DNA of 27,524 nucleotides from an uncultured Oscillospiraceae bacterium (GTDB lineage: Bacteria > Bacillota > Clostridia > Oscillospirales > Ruminococcaceae): assembly GCA_910578755.1 (NCBI GenBank), contig CAJTSZ010000015.1, positions 1 through 27,524 of the forward strand, in the 5' to 3' direction. Position numbers and translations under genes: made by a program. This document shows positions 7,622 to 14,304 of this stretch, piece after piece; positions within the stretch are counted from its first letter, which is position 1; the number at the start of each line of letters is the position of its first letter. Under the pieces are notes generated by a model that had not been told where the DNA came from, did not search any database, and saw only the letters and a program-made list of their open reading frames with translations.

Positions 7622-8038
7622 TTGGAGTTTAATTTTATTTCGGCAGCAGCAGTGTTTCTTTCCTCCTTGGTTGGCGGCATGGGGTTGGGGGGAGGGACCG
7701 TATTGCTGCTGTACCTTACCCTGTTTACCCAGGTACCACAGCACATGGCCCAGGCAATTAACCTGCTGCTTTTTTTGCCGGCGGCTGCGGCTGCGCTGGT
7801 AGTACATTGGAAAAACCATTTAGTAAAACCAGGCATTTTAAAGGTGTGCCTGCCGGCAGGAATTGGGGGCGGCATTTTGGGCAGCTTAATTGGCAACCGG
7901 ATGCAGTCCGAAACCCTGCAAAAGCTGTTTGCTGTTTTTTTGCTGGTTATTGCGGTAAAGGAGCTTTACGGGGCATGGCAGCTTTATAAAGCTGGAAAAA
8001 TAGAGAAAAACCAATCAAAGAAAAATAAGACAGCATAA
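7622..8038 (+). CDS. TauE/SafE (TSUP) family membrane protein, second half
   Basis: A 138-aa membrane protein that starts with TTG at 7622, after GGAGAAAGGGGG. It carries its own TSUP glycine motif, VGGMGLGGGTVLLLYL, near residues 17-32. Three more hydrophobic segments and a lysine-rich cytosolic tail (KIEKNQSKKNK) follow. It lies 24 nt after the first half, so the two are one operon. The pair keeps the repeat motif of both halves of a full-length TSUP protein, so this is a genuine two-gene arrangement rather than a frameshift: the first gene ends with its own stop and the second has its own ribosome site. Confidence 0.82.
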   Translation: MEFNFISAAAVFLSSLVGGMGLGGGTVLLLYLTLFTQVPQHMAQAINLLLFLPAAAAALVVHWKNHLVKPGILKVCLPAGIGGGILGSLIGNRMQSETLQKLFAVFLLVIAVKELYGAWQLYKAGKIEKNQSKKNKTA

Positions 8039-8069
8039 ATAAGAAAGAAATGGTGCAAAATACACTTAG

Positions 8070-8094
8070 AAGCCGCCCTTGGCAGCGGCTTTGC
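8070..8094 (+). terminator. Weak terminator-like hairpin after the TSUP pair
   Basis: AAGCCGC (8070-8076) and GCGGCTT (8085-8091) form a 7-bp stem, followed by a broken T-run. The rest of 8039-8204 holds two more GC-rich hairpins (near 8103-8145) and no gene. Confidence 0.4.
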
Positions 8095-8204
8095 TTACAG
8101 GGCGGCGGCCCTGGCCCTTATCAATTTTCCTTCGCGGGTAAGGGCAAGGCGGTATTTTCTTCATCTTGTGCCGGCGCGAAGCGGCGGAAATGGAGTTTGC
8201 ATTT

Positions 8205-9014
8205 ATGAGTAATCAATCAAAGGGAAAATTCAGTTCGTTTATTATGGGGAAAGGCTTTTACATTGCGCTGGCAATTTGCCTTGCCGGGGCGGGGACAGCA
8301 GCCTGGGTTACGGTAAACAGTACAATGGACAGCATTCAGTCAGCCCCTTTCCAGGAAGCTCCACAGGCGGCCCCAGGGCAGGAAACCCCAGGTTCCCAGC
8401 TGCAGCAGGTAACAGAAGAAAAGCAGCAGCCCGTCCCGCAGCCCAAAACGGAAACCCAGCAGGTGGAGCAGAAAACCGAAGACGTGAAAAAGGATTTGAC
8501 GCCCTCTGCACAGGAGCCCTCCTCTTCTTTGACGCAGCAGTCCTCCTCTGTGGAATCCGAACCATCCAAAGAAGCTGCGGCGCAATCCGAACAGCCCATA
8601 GCGCAGGAAAAATCCTACGTTTTGCCAATCAACTCAAAGGTAATGGCGCCCTTTAGCGGGGACACCCTGGTGGAAAACGTGACCATGAAGGATTGGCGCA
8701 CCCACAATGGCATTGATATTCAGGCAGAACTGGGCACGGATGTGCTGTCCGCCTGCAACGGTAAGGTCACCAACATTAAAAACGACCCTTTGTGGGGCAC
8801 CGTAGTGGAAATAGTTGGGGATGACGGCACAGAGCTTACCTACTGCGGATTTAACGAAAAATTAAACGTAAAAGTAAACGATTATGTGAACACCGGGGAT
8901 AAATTAGGCGTTCTTGGTGAGATACCCTGTGAAATTTCCTTGGAGCCCCACCTGCATTTTGCTGTAAAGCAGGACGGCGCCTTTGTAGACCCTGTATCCT
9001 TGATAAAACAGTAA
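8205..9014 (+). CDS. M23 (LytM) peptidase-domain protein, SpoIIQ-like
   Basis: A 269-aa bitopic membrane protein. A single membrane helix lies at about residues 15-35, followed by a Pro/Gln/Glu-rich linker (about 40-140) and a C-terminal LytM domain (about 148-266). The zinc ligands appear complete: His167 and Asp171 in HNGID, and His249-X-His251 in PHLHF. The small size, short linker and single domain match SpoIIQ, the forespore partner of SpoIIIAH across the engulfed septum. Other membrane-anchored M23 peptidases cannot be excluded. The ATG at 8205 follows TGGAG; in-frame ATGs at 8166 and 8190 are less well placed. It is convergent with the cytidine deaminase gene. Confidence 0.75.
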   Translation: MSNQSKGKFSSFIMGKGFYIALAICLAGAGTAAWVTVNSTMDSIQSAPFQEAPQAAPGQETPGSQLQQVTEEKQQPVPQPKTETQQVEQKTEDVKKDLTPSAQEPSSSLTQQSSSVESEPSKEAAAQSEQPIAQEKSYVLPINSKVMAPFSGDTLVENVTMKDWRTHNGIDIQAELGTDVLSACNGKVTNIKNDPLWGTVVEIVGDDGTELTYCGFNEKLNVKVNDYVNTGDKLGVLGEIPCEISLEPHLHFAVKQDGAFVDPVSLIKQ

Positions 9015-9021
9015 CCCTCTT

Positions 9022-9072
9022 AACAGCAATCAGGCCCCCTGTTCCATAGGAACAGGGGGCCTGATTGCTGTT
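9022..9072. terminator. Very long perfect hairpin between convergent genes
   Basis: A 24-bp perfect stem (arms 9022-9045 and 9049-9072) with a 3-nt loop lies between the spoIIQ-like gene and the cytidine deaminase gene. It begins 8 nt after one stop and ends 9 nt before the other, so it is most likely a bidirectional terminator. It lacks a strong T-run. Confidence 0.75.
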
Positions 9073-9081
9073 GGCTTAGAG

Positions 9082-9465
9082 CTACTTCCAACGGTGGGGA
9101 AGCAGCTGTTCCAGGGAATAGACGCCGTCCTCCAAAAGGACCTGGCAGGAGCCGTTTTCCTCATGAAGCTGGCAGAGGAATTCCCGGCAGCGCCCACAGG
9201 GGGGGATGATGCTTTTATCCTCGTAAATGGCAATGAGTTTTACTATGCGGTGTTCACCGGCGGTTACCATAGCGGCAGCCGCGGCGTGTTCTGCACAAAA
9301 CCCCATGGAACAGGGGGTGTCAATGCACACGCCGGTGTATATGTTGCCCTTTGGCGTTAAAATGGCGGCGGCAACGGAACCGGCATAAGAATCCCTGGAA
9401 AGCTGGCGGGGGTTCAGGACAGCTGCGGCGGCCTGGTACAGGGGGAGAAAACCTGCGGGGACCAT
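9082..9465 (-). CDS. Cytidine deaminase family protein
   Basis: A 127-aa zinc deaminase that should convert cytidine (or a related base such as blasticidin) to the uracil form. The zinc and catalytic residues are Cys57-Ala-Glu59 in FCAEHAA and Cys90/Cys93 in PPCGRCREF. Length matches the small homotetrameric Cdd class. I chose the start at 9465 because AGGAGG lies 9 nt upstream on the minus strand. Longer upstream frames run into the terminator repeat array. The lack of the usual N-terminal substrate motif makes a non-classical substrate possible, so the gene symbol is left blank. Confidence 0.85.
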   Translation of the reverse strand: MVPAGFLPLYQAAAAVLNPRQLSRDSYAGSVAAAILTPKGNIYTGVCIDTPCSMGFCAEHAAAAAMVTAGEHRIVKLIAIYEDKSIIPPCGRCREFLCQLHEENGSCQVLLEDGVYSLEQLLPHRWK

Positions 9466-9508
9466 ACTACAAAACCTCCTTGTGTTAAAGCAACCATAAA
9501 ACAGGACA

Positions 9509-9625
9509 GGCTGCAACAAAAGGCAGCTGTTTTGGCTGCAACAAAAAGGCAGCTATTTTGGCTGCAACAAAAAGGCAGCTATTTTGGCTGCAACAAAAAG
9601 GCAGCTATTTTGGCTGCCTTTTTGG
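9509..9625 (-). repeat. Tandem array of four terminator-like 25-26-bp repeats
   Basis: Units at 9509-9533 (25 bp, variant), 9534-9559, 9560-9585 and 9586-9611 (26 bp, the last three identical). Each unit begins GGCTGCAACAAAA. Read on the minus strand, the first hairpin reached is GGCAGCC-AAAATA-GCTGCC followed by TTTTT, an intrinsic terminator for the 73-aa gene. Each further unit keeps a GCAGC/GCTGC stem and a U-run. The array lies between that gene's stop and the start of the cytidine deaminase gene. Confidence 0.85.
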
Positions 9626-9632
9626 GGGGGAA

Positions 9633-9854
9633 TTACTTCAGTTCAATGGTGTAGGTAAATTTATATTCCTGCTGCAAGGCTTTGACCTTGTCCTCATTAT
9701 CTTCAATGAAGGTAGGGGTATAAACAGATTTGCCTTCCTTTTCGTAATCGGTTAAAATTTGCTGTAATTTTTCCCAACATTCCTGGTGGCGGGCTTCCTC
9801 TGGTTCTTCAATGGAAATGACAAATTCACGATGTTTTGGGATACGTACTTTCAT
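9633..9854 (-). CDS. Hypothetical 73-aa protein
   Basis: A small charged protein, rich in Glu and Lys, without membrane segments. It has the look of a compact alpha/beta protein: strand (KVRIPKHREFVISI), a long helix (EEARHQECWEKLQQILTDYEKE), then strand, helix and strand. The start at 9854 follows AAAGGAC on the minus strand, the same type of site as the TetR gene. It is followed by the tandem terminator array and then the cytidine deaminase gene. No family is recognised. Confidence 0.65.
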   Translation of the reverse strand: MKVRIPKHREFVISIEEPEEARHQECWEKLQQILTDYEKEGKSVYTPTFIEDNEDKVKALQQEYKFTYTIELK

Positions 9855-9954
9855 TTTAAGTCGTCCTTTCTGTATGCGGATTAACAGCTTTTATTTAGTA
9901 ATATTAGCATATTACGGCCTTTCCTGCAAGGTATTATTCCGCGGGGTATACGCA

Positions 9955-10800
9955 AGCCTTACAGCGGGGTACTGCTGTAAGTTAGCAAGTTGGGCATGGC
10001 CCAACTTGTGCGCCCCATTCTTTTGAAAGTGTGTGGGCACTTCCAAGTTTGTGCTGCTGGGCCTGTACGGCCCAGACCCCGCGTCCTTATAGGGGCCCTC
10101 CGGCCCCTAAAACCCCCGGCCATATTTCTTTTGACATCAAAAGAAATATGGAAAAGAAAAATGCCGGGGTTTCACCCCTGGCCCCCAAAATTTGACGGTG
10201 CCACTCAATAAAAGGCGGCAACCGGTGTTTGGGGAGTGTTTCATTATAAATGGCCCCATGCTTTGCATGGTCATTGGCCATGTTACAAAGAACACTCCCC
10301 TGCACAACGGTTGGTCCCCCAAAAGGAAAGGGGGACTACCCGCTTAGTAGCCCTGCCTTCGCAGGGCATTACTGAATTTTGGGGCTCTAACGGTTAGAGG
10401 CCACAGTCCAGAAGTTAGCACAGCGGGTAGCCCGACCATACCTTGGGGAGGGCTTGGCCTTGCGAAGCCTTGTTTTCCTTATACCATGTTATGTGTGAAC
10501 GCACAACACATTGTACTATAAAACAAGGCAAGCATGGCAAACAGCCGCTTATTGAGAGACACTGTCGAATTTGGGGTTCAGGGGTGAACCCACAAGTTCG
10601 CGAAGCGAACTTGCTGCCAATTCAGCGGGAATACCCGCTGAATTGCTGTTTCTTCCCCCTTTCTTTTCACACAAAAGAAAGGGGCGGGGTTTGGGCCGCG
10701 GAGGCCCAGTAGTAGGGGCTTAGAAGTGGCTGAACACTTTCAAAAAGCCTCCAAACTTACAGCGGTACACCGCTGTAAGTTTGGGCCCCTAACGAGGAAG
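9955..10800. repeat. Palindrome cluster containing two inverted copies of a structured repeat
   Basis: A gene-free stretch built almost entirely of perfect inverted repeats. Examples are 9986-9995/9999-10008, 10057-10063/10069-10075, 10090-10097/10102-10109, 10120-10134/10137-10151 (15 bp) and 10231-10240/10291-10300. Block A (about 10057-10300, plus) and block B (about 10467-10715, minus) share the same order of elements and a similar segment (10166-10217 versus 10591-10542). The centre (10337-10430) is closed by CTACCCGCT/AGCGGGTAG and holds two more hairpins. It may be a mobile repeat pair or a large structured RNA. Confidence 0.7.
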
Positions 10801-10822
10801 CATAAAGCAAAAAAACCGCACA

Positions 10823-10860
10823 AAAATAAAGGGAGCCTACAGGGCTCCCCTTATTTTTTA
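10823..10860. terminator. Bidirectional intrinsic terminator
   Basis: GGGAGCC (10831-10837) and GGCTCCC (10843-10849) are flanked by AAAAATAA on one side and TTATTTTTT on the other. It lies 12 nt after the stop of the minus-strand sigma gene and most likely ends that operon. Confidence 0.8.
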
Positions 10861-10871
10861 ATTTGGCTTTG

Positions 10872-11390
10872 TTAAACTTGTATCCCATGGTTTTGCAGCT
10901 GGCTTGCAAACCTGCTTTTGGCCCCGGCCAGCCGGGAACGGGCGGCAGAATCCGAAATTTTAAGCAGGCTGCCCATTTCCTGGCTGCTAAAGCCCATGTT
11001 TTTTAGGGCTAAAATTTCCCTGTCCCGCACTTTTAGCTGGCCAAAGGCCGCCTGCACTGCCAGCTGGTCTACATTAGTGTTTTCCAAAACAATGGCGGGG
11101 CTGTCCGCTTCCTCTAAAAATTCAAAGGATTGGGGCAGGTGCTTGCTCCAGCGGTAATAATCGTTTTTTACATTTACCGCCGCCCGGAACACCCAGGCCT
11201 TCCAGCTTTTGGGGCAAAAGCCGGGGTGGGCCAGCTGGTATATCCACAGCTTTAAAAAGGTTTGCTGGGTTAAATCCTCCCCATTGCCCGCGCCAAAGCA
11301 CATGGTAAAATAACCTGTTACCGCCGCCGAGTAGGACTGGAACAGATGGTCGAACCAAACATCCAGGTCCTGGGTGCTGTTAATCGTCAT
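10872..11390 (-). CDS. ECF-type RNA polymerase sigma factor
   Basis: A 172-aa sigma-70 family protein with only regions 2 and 4. Region 2 spans about residues 10-75, including DLTQQTFLKLWIY (2.2) and the KAWVFRAAVNVKNDYYR stretch (2.3/2.4). Region 4 spans about 110-165 (LKVRDREILALKNMGFSSQEMGSLLKISDSAARSRLAGAK), with the helix-turn-helix at its end. Its start overlaps the upstream gene by 11 nt, so the two are translationally coupled. No membrane anti-sigma factor follows or precedes it, which is unusual. A terminator ends the operon directly after it. Confidence 0.9.
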   Translation of the reverse strand: MTINSTQDLDVWFDHLFQSYSAAVTGYFTMCFGAGNGEDLTQQTFLKLWIYQLAHPGFCPKSWKAWVFRAAVNVKNDYYRWSKHLPQSFEFLEEADSPAIVLENTNVDQLAVQAAFGQLKVRDREILALKNMGFSSQEMGSLLKISDSAARSRLAGAKSRFASQLQNHGIQV

Positions 11391-12063
11391 CTTCTTCGTC
11401 CCATTCCTGCATATCCCTTACTTTAACGCCTTCTTCCGCCATGGAATTCAGCTTAATATAGGCGGAAATTTCGTTATTGCAGACTATTTTTTCCTTGGAA
11501 AAGAAAAATGGTTTTTTCGCCTTCAGCAGATCCATTGACACATCGGGGGCAAAGATAATCTTTCCTTCAGATAAAATCAGCATTTTTTCTTCCATCAGCT
11601 CCAGCATATCCTTGTCGACTACGATTTTGCTTTCATACTGGCGTACTTCTTCAAAGTCCGCATAGCTTTGGATGCCGTTTAGCGCCAGCATATTGATTTT
11701 GCAATCATTCCTTAGTGATTTATGGAAAATGGCCGAACCATTGCACATGATGCTGCCCTCTGTTTCCGGGGCGATTTTATGAATTGCCGCGGTGCCGTTG
11801 CAGATAACAAGTCCGCCGCTGCTAAAATCCTTGGCCGAAATTTCACAGGAGCCGTTGCGCTGCGCGATTGGAGCGTCCTTTTCCAAATAAATTGTGGCAG
11901 CTACATTTTTCACTGGGATTTTTGTAAGGGCTACAGAAAGCTCTGGGGAGGGGTTTTTAGGGTAAACCAGCACTGCTATATTGGTAATGCTTTCAATTTC
12001 CGCCGCGCTTTCCAGTGTAACGTTCCTAAGGTCGCATATTGCCATATTTTTGTATTCTGTCAT
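11380..12063 (-). CDS. Solenoid-like protein coupled to the ECF sigma factor
   Basis: A 227-aa soluble protein of unknown function. It has a repeated beta-strand pattern: GLVICNGTAAIHK, GSIMCNGSAIFHK and EKIVCNNEISAYIK share a hydrophobic-Cys-Asn-turn core. KINMLALNGIQSY is a weaker copy. This recalls a right-handed beta-solenoid of bactofilin type, but homology is not proven. The C-terminus is very acidic (WDEEDDD). There is no signal peptide or membrane helix. The start at 12063 follows AAAAAGGAG. The 11-nt overlap with the sigma gene suggests a partner or regulator of that sigma factor. A canonical anti-sigma domain is not visible. Confidence 0.7.
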   Translation of the reverse strand: MTEYKNMAICDLRNVTLESAAEIESITNIAVLVYPKNPSPELSVALTKIPVKNVAATIYLEKDAPIAQRNGSCEISAKDFSSGGLVICNGTAAIHKIAPETEGSIMCNGSAIFHKSLRNDCKINMLALNGIQSYADFEEVRQYESKIVVDKDMLELMEEKMLILSEGKIIFAPDVSMDLLKAKKPFFFSKEKIVCNNEISAYIKLNSMAEEGVKVRDMQEWDEEDDD

Positions 12064-12177
12064 AACAATTCTCCTTTTTTATTACTGTTTGGTGGGTGGA
12101 TTTGTTTTGCTTTGCAAAGCGGCCGCCATTATCCTTTACTGCTTATGTTTAAAGGATGATTGGCGTTTTCATTAAGT

Positions 12178-12204
12178 AAGACGTTGGCAGGTTTTGTTTT
12201 GTCC
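12178..12204 (-). promoter_or_regulatory. Candidate ECF-dependent promoter of the sigma operon
   Basis: On the minus strand: GGACAA (12204-12199), 15 nt, then CGTCTT (12183-12178). CGTC at -10 is typical of ECF promoters, so self-activation is suggested. The leader to the start at 12063 also holds ATCCTTT..AAAGGAT and the palindrome GCTTTGCAAAGC (12109-12120). Confidence 0.4.
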
Positions 12205-12265
12205 AGGTTTTTTAAAAATTTTTCAAAAAAATATGGAAAAATTTATTAAGGCCGCGCAAAGCCTT

Positions 12266-12304
12266 TAAAAAGCAAGGGGATTGGGCGTTATACCCAATCC
12301 CCTT
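12266..12304 (-). terminator. Intrinsic terminator of the TetR gene
   Basis: A 12-bp perfect stem (12274-12285 with 12293-12304) and a 7-nt loop, followed on the minus strand by GCTTTTTAA. It starts 3 nt beyond the tetR stop. Confidence 0.85.
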
Positions 12305-12307
12305 AAA

Positions 12308-12934
12308 TTACATATCTTTGGAATGGAATGTGGTGATGCCTGTTTGCAAAACATCAATACAAAGGCGGTACAGCCGATGGTACTCTTCATTGTTTTGGCA
12401 GCGGCTGCAAAAGCGCTGTAAAACATTGGGGACAGCCATAGCCAGGCCCAGCATAAGGTGTTTGGCTTCCCTTACGGCGGGGTCTACCTCCTCGGAGTCA
12501 AAAATGCTGTAGTCGTACAGGGCCATGTACTTACCGCCGATAATGTTTTCAAAACTCCAGTCCCGTTTAATCTCCTGGGGGGCCTTGTTAAAGTTATCGA
12601 CAAATATGGCCTGGTAGTTTTGTAAGCGGTTGCGGGTTTCATCAAAAATGGCGGTGCCTATGCGGTTTTTTCCCTCATCAAAAAGGTCCAGCTTTTTGCC
12701 GCTTTTGTCTGATTCCTCCAAAAGGCCGTCCATATAATAACAAAGGATGTGAAAGTACAAGTCTTTTTTATCTTCAAAATATTGGTAAAAACTGCCCGTA
12801 GGGATGTCAAGGCATTTAATTAAGTGGTTGATGCTAATATCTTGGTAGGGGGCCTGGGCAAATTCCTCTATAGCTGTTTTAATAATTCGTTCTCGTTTTT
12901 CTTTGGGAAGGTTAAAAAAGGTATTTTTAGGCAT
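12308..12934 (-). CDS. TetR/AcrR-family transcriptional regulator
   Basis: A 208-aa repressor-type protein. The N-terminal DNA-binding domain runs from about residue 9 to 60: KEKRERIIKTAIEEFAQAPYQDISINHLIKCLDIPTGSFYQYFEDKKDLY. That is the standard TetR helix-turn-helix, with YFEDKKDLY at its end. The remainder is a ligand-binding/dimerisation domain without a recognisable ligand signature. The start at 12934 follows AAAGGAC. It is divergent from the amidohydrolase operon, and a perfect palindrome lies just downstream of that operon's promoter, so local repression and probably autoregulation are likely. Confidence 0.9.
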   Translation of the reverse strand: MPKNTFFNLPKEKRERIIKTAIEEFAQAPYQDISINHLIKCLDIPTGSFYQYFEDKKDLYFHILCYYMDGLLEESDKSGKKLDLFDEGKNRIGTAIFDETRNRLQNYQAIFVDNFNKAPQEIKRDWSFENIIGGKYMALYDYSIFDSEEVDPAVREAKHLMLGLAMAVPNVLQRFCSRCQNNEEYHRLYRLCIDVLQTGITTFHSKDM

Positions 12935-12987
12935 AATGGGTCGTCCTTTCTGTTATTGCTTTAACAATATTCATAAAATCCTTTTAA

Positions 12988-13016
12988 AGTTTATACCATA
13001 TTTAGATGTAAGTCAA
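12988..13016 (-). promoter_or_regulatory. Probable promoter of the TetR gene
   Basis: On the minus strand: TTGACT (13016-13011), 17 nt, then TAAACT (12993-12988). TATAAA overlaps at 15-nt spacing. Downstream of it, TATGAATATTGTTA (minus strand, about 12976-12963) matches one half of the palindrome at 13100-13117. Confidence 0.6.
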
Positions 13017-13055
13017 ATTATAATGTTGAAAACTTTAAAATTTTGTATATTTTTA

Positions 13056-13084
13056 TTGACAAACCAATAATATATTGATATAGT
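13056..13084 (+). promoter_or_regulatory. Sigma-A promoter of the amidohydrolase operon
   Basis: TTGACA at 13056-13061, a 17-nt spacer and TATAGT at 13079-13084. Transcription would start near 13091, just before the palindrome. Confidence 0.85.
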
Positions 13085-13099
13085 AAGTTAAACAACAAA

Positions 13100-13117
13100 A
13101 TATGAATATATTCATAT
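13100..13117. promoter_or_regulatory. Perfect 18-bp palindrome, probable TetR operator
   Basis: ATATGAATATATTCATAT is its own reverse complement. It begins about 10 nt after the predicted transcription start, where a bound TetR dimer would block elongation or open-complex formation. Its core GAATATATTC recurs at 15630-15639. Confidence 0.7.
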
Positions 13118-13154
13118 CGGCAAATTGTGTTCTGACAATAAAGGAGGGATGGGG

Positions 13155-14304
13155 ATGTTTATTTTAAAAAACGGGGTTGTTTGGGATGGCCTGAACCACG
13201 ACCCAGTGAAGGCGGATATTCTTGTGGAGAATGGCAAAATTGCCAAAATAGCAAGCGATATTGAATGCAGCCAGGCCAAGGTAGTTCCTGTTGACGGTTG
13301 TATGGTTTTGCCCGGCTTTATTGATTCCTTAAACGTTTACGGCTGCCGCGGCCCAGGCTGGGGGGTAAACGACATTGCAGAAAGCACCGACCCGGTTTTG
13401 CCCCAAATGAACGCGGTGTTTGCCTTTGACCAGGACGGGATGAATTTTCAGGAGATTTACCGTTACGGCGTAACGGCAAGCGGTATTTCCCCAATGCCGA
13501 ACAATGTTTTGGCAGGCAAGGCAGCTGTATTTTATTCCTATGGCCGCCACCCTTATGAAATGCTTTTGAAAGAGGAAGCGGCGCAAGTAGCCTCGGTAAG
13601 CGGGGCGGCTAAAAAATTGTATGGACCCCAAAATAAAATGCCCATGACCCGTATGGGCAGCTTCTCCCTTTTAAAAGAAGCCTTTACAAAGGCCCAGCAG
13701 TACAATAAGGAAAAAGAGTATGAGCCTAAGGCCGAGGCCCTAATTCCTGTTTTGCAGGGGCAGACCCCACTGTTTGTAAACTGCGCCACAAAGCCGGAAA
13801 TGAAGGGGATTTTGCATATGCTGCAAGACTTCCCTCAGGTGAAACCGGTTTTAACCGGGGCCTTTTGCCTGGATACCTCCTTTGAGGAGGTTGCAGCCGG
13901 GCAGGTTCCCGTTATTTTGGGGGACTTAACCGACGCCTTTTCCCCTTACGGTGAAATGGTAGATTTTGCAGCGGTAAAAGAGCTGTTGGCTAAAGGGGCG
14001 GTAATTGCTTGTTCCTCCTGCGGGGACCGCAGCGCTTCGGGCAAGGAGTCCCTGCTGTGGAACGAACGGTATTCAGTGGTACAAGCATGGCATAGAGGCA
14101 AACCAGGTGCTTCGGGCAATGACGTCCACTCCAGCGCGGCTGTTGGGTGTGGACAGGCTTACAGGCTCCTTGGAGGTTGGGAAAAATGCCGACATGGTGG
14201 TTTGGACCCATAACCCCATTTGCAGCTACCGCGCAGCAGTGAAAGCCGCTTATATTAAGGGGGAAAATATATTGGAAAAGGAGAGATATGCTTCATGCTG
14301 GTAA
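13155..14304 (+). pseudogene. Frameshifted, metal-ligand-less amidohydrolase paralogue
   Basis: A tandem paralogue of the next gene, alignable along its whole length (both contain NQ/NKMPMTRMG). At residue 59-61 it reads LNV where the intact copy has the metal-binding HxH. The other metal residues are also gone: VNC for VHC, LTGAF for LDHAW, SSCGD for MTDGP. The first frame stops at 14213, but the true C-terminus (WYKHGIEANQVLRAMTSTPA, then LEVGKNADMVVW) continues in the +1 frame to 14304. A one-base gain or two-base loss therefore lies near 14065-14090. The start at 13155 is set by AAGGAGGG. The repaired frame overlaps the next ATG by 10 nt. Confidence 0.8.

Noticed and set aside
7622..8038. 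Frameshift splitting a normal TSUP gene
   Set aside because: The first gene ends in its own stop, 24 nt separate the two, and the second has a ribosome site and a TTG start.
9509..9611. CRISPR array
   Set aside because: The units are directly contiguous without spacers, and each contains a terminator stem.
10130..10136. TTGACA as a promoter -35
   Set aside because: It lies in the loop side of a 15-bp perfect hairpin and no -10 follows at normal spacing.
13155..14304. Programmed +1 frameshift in the first amidohydrolase
   Set aside because: There is no slippery run, and the original frame stays open for over 40 codons beyond the break; mutation or sequencing error is simpler.
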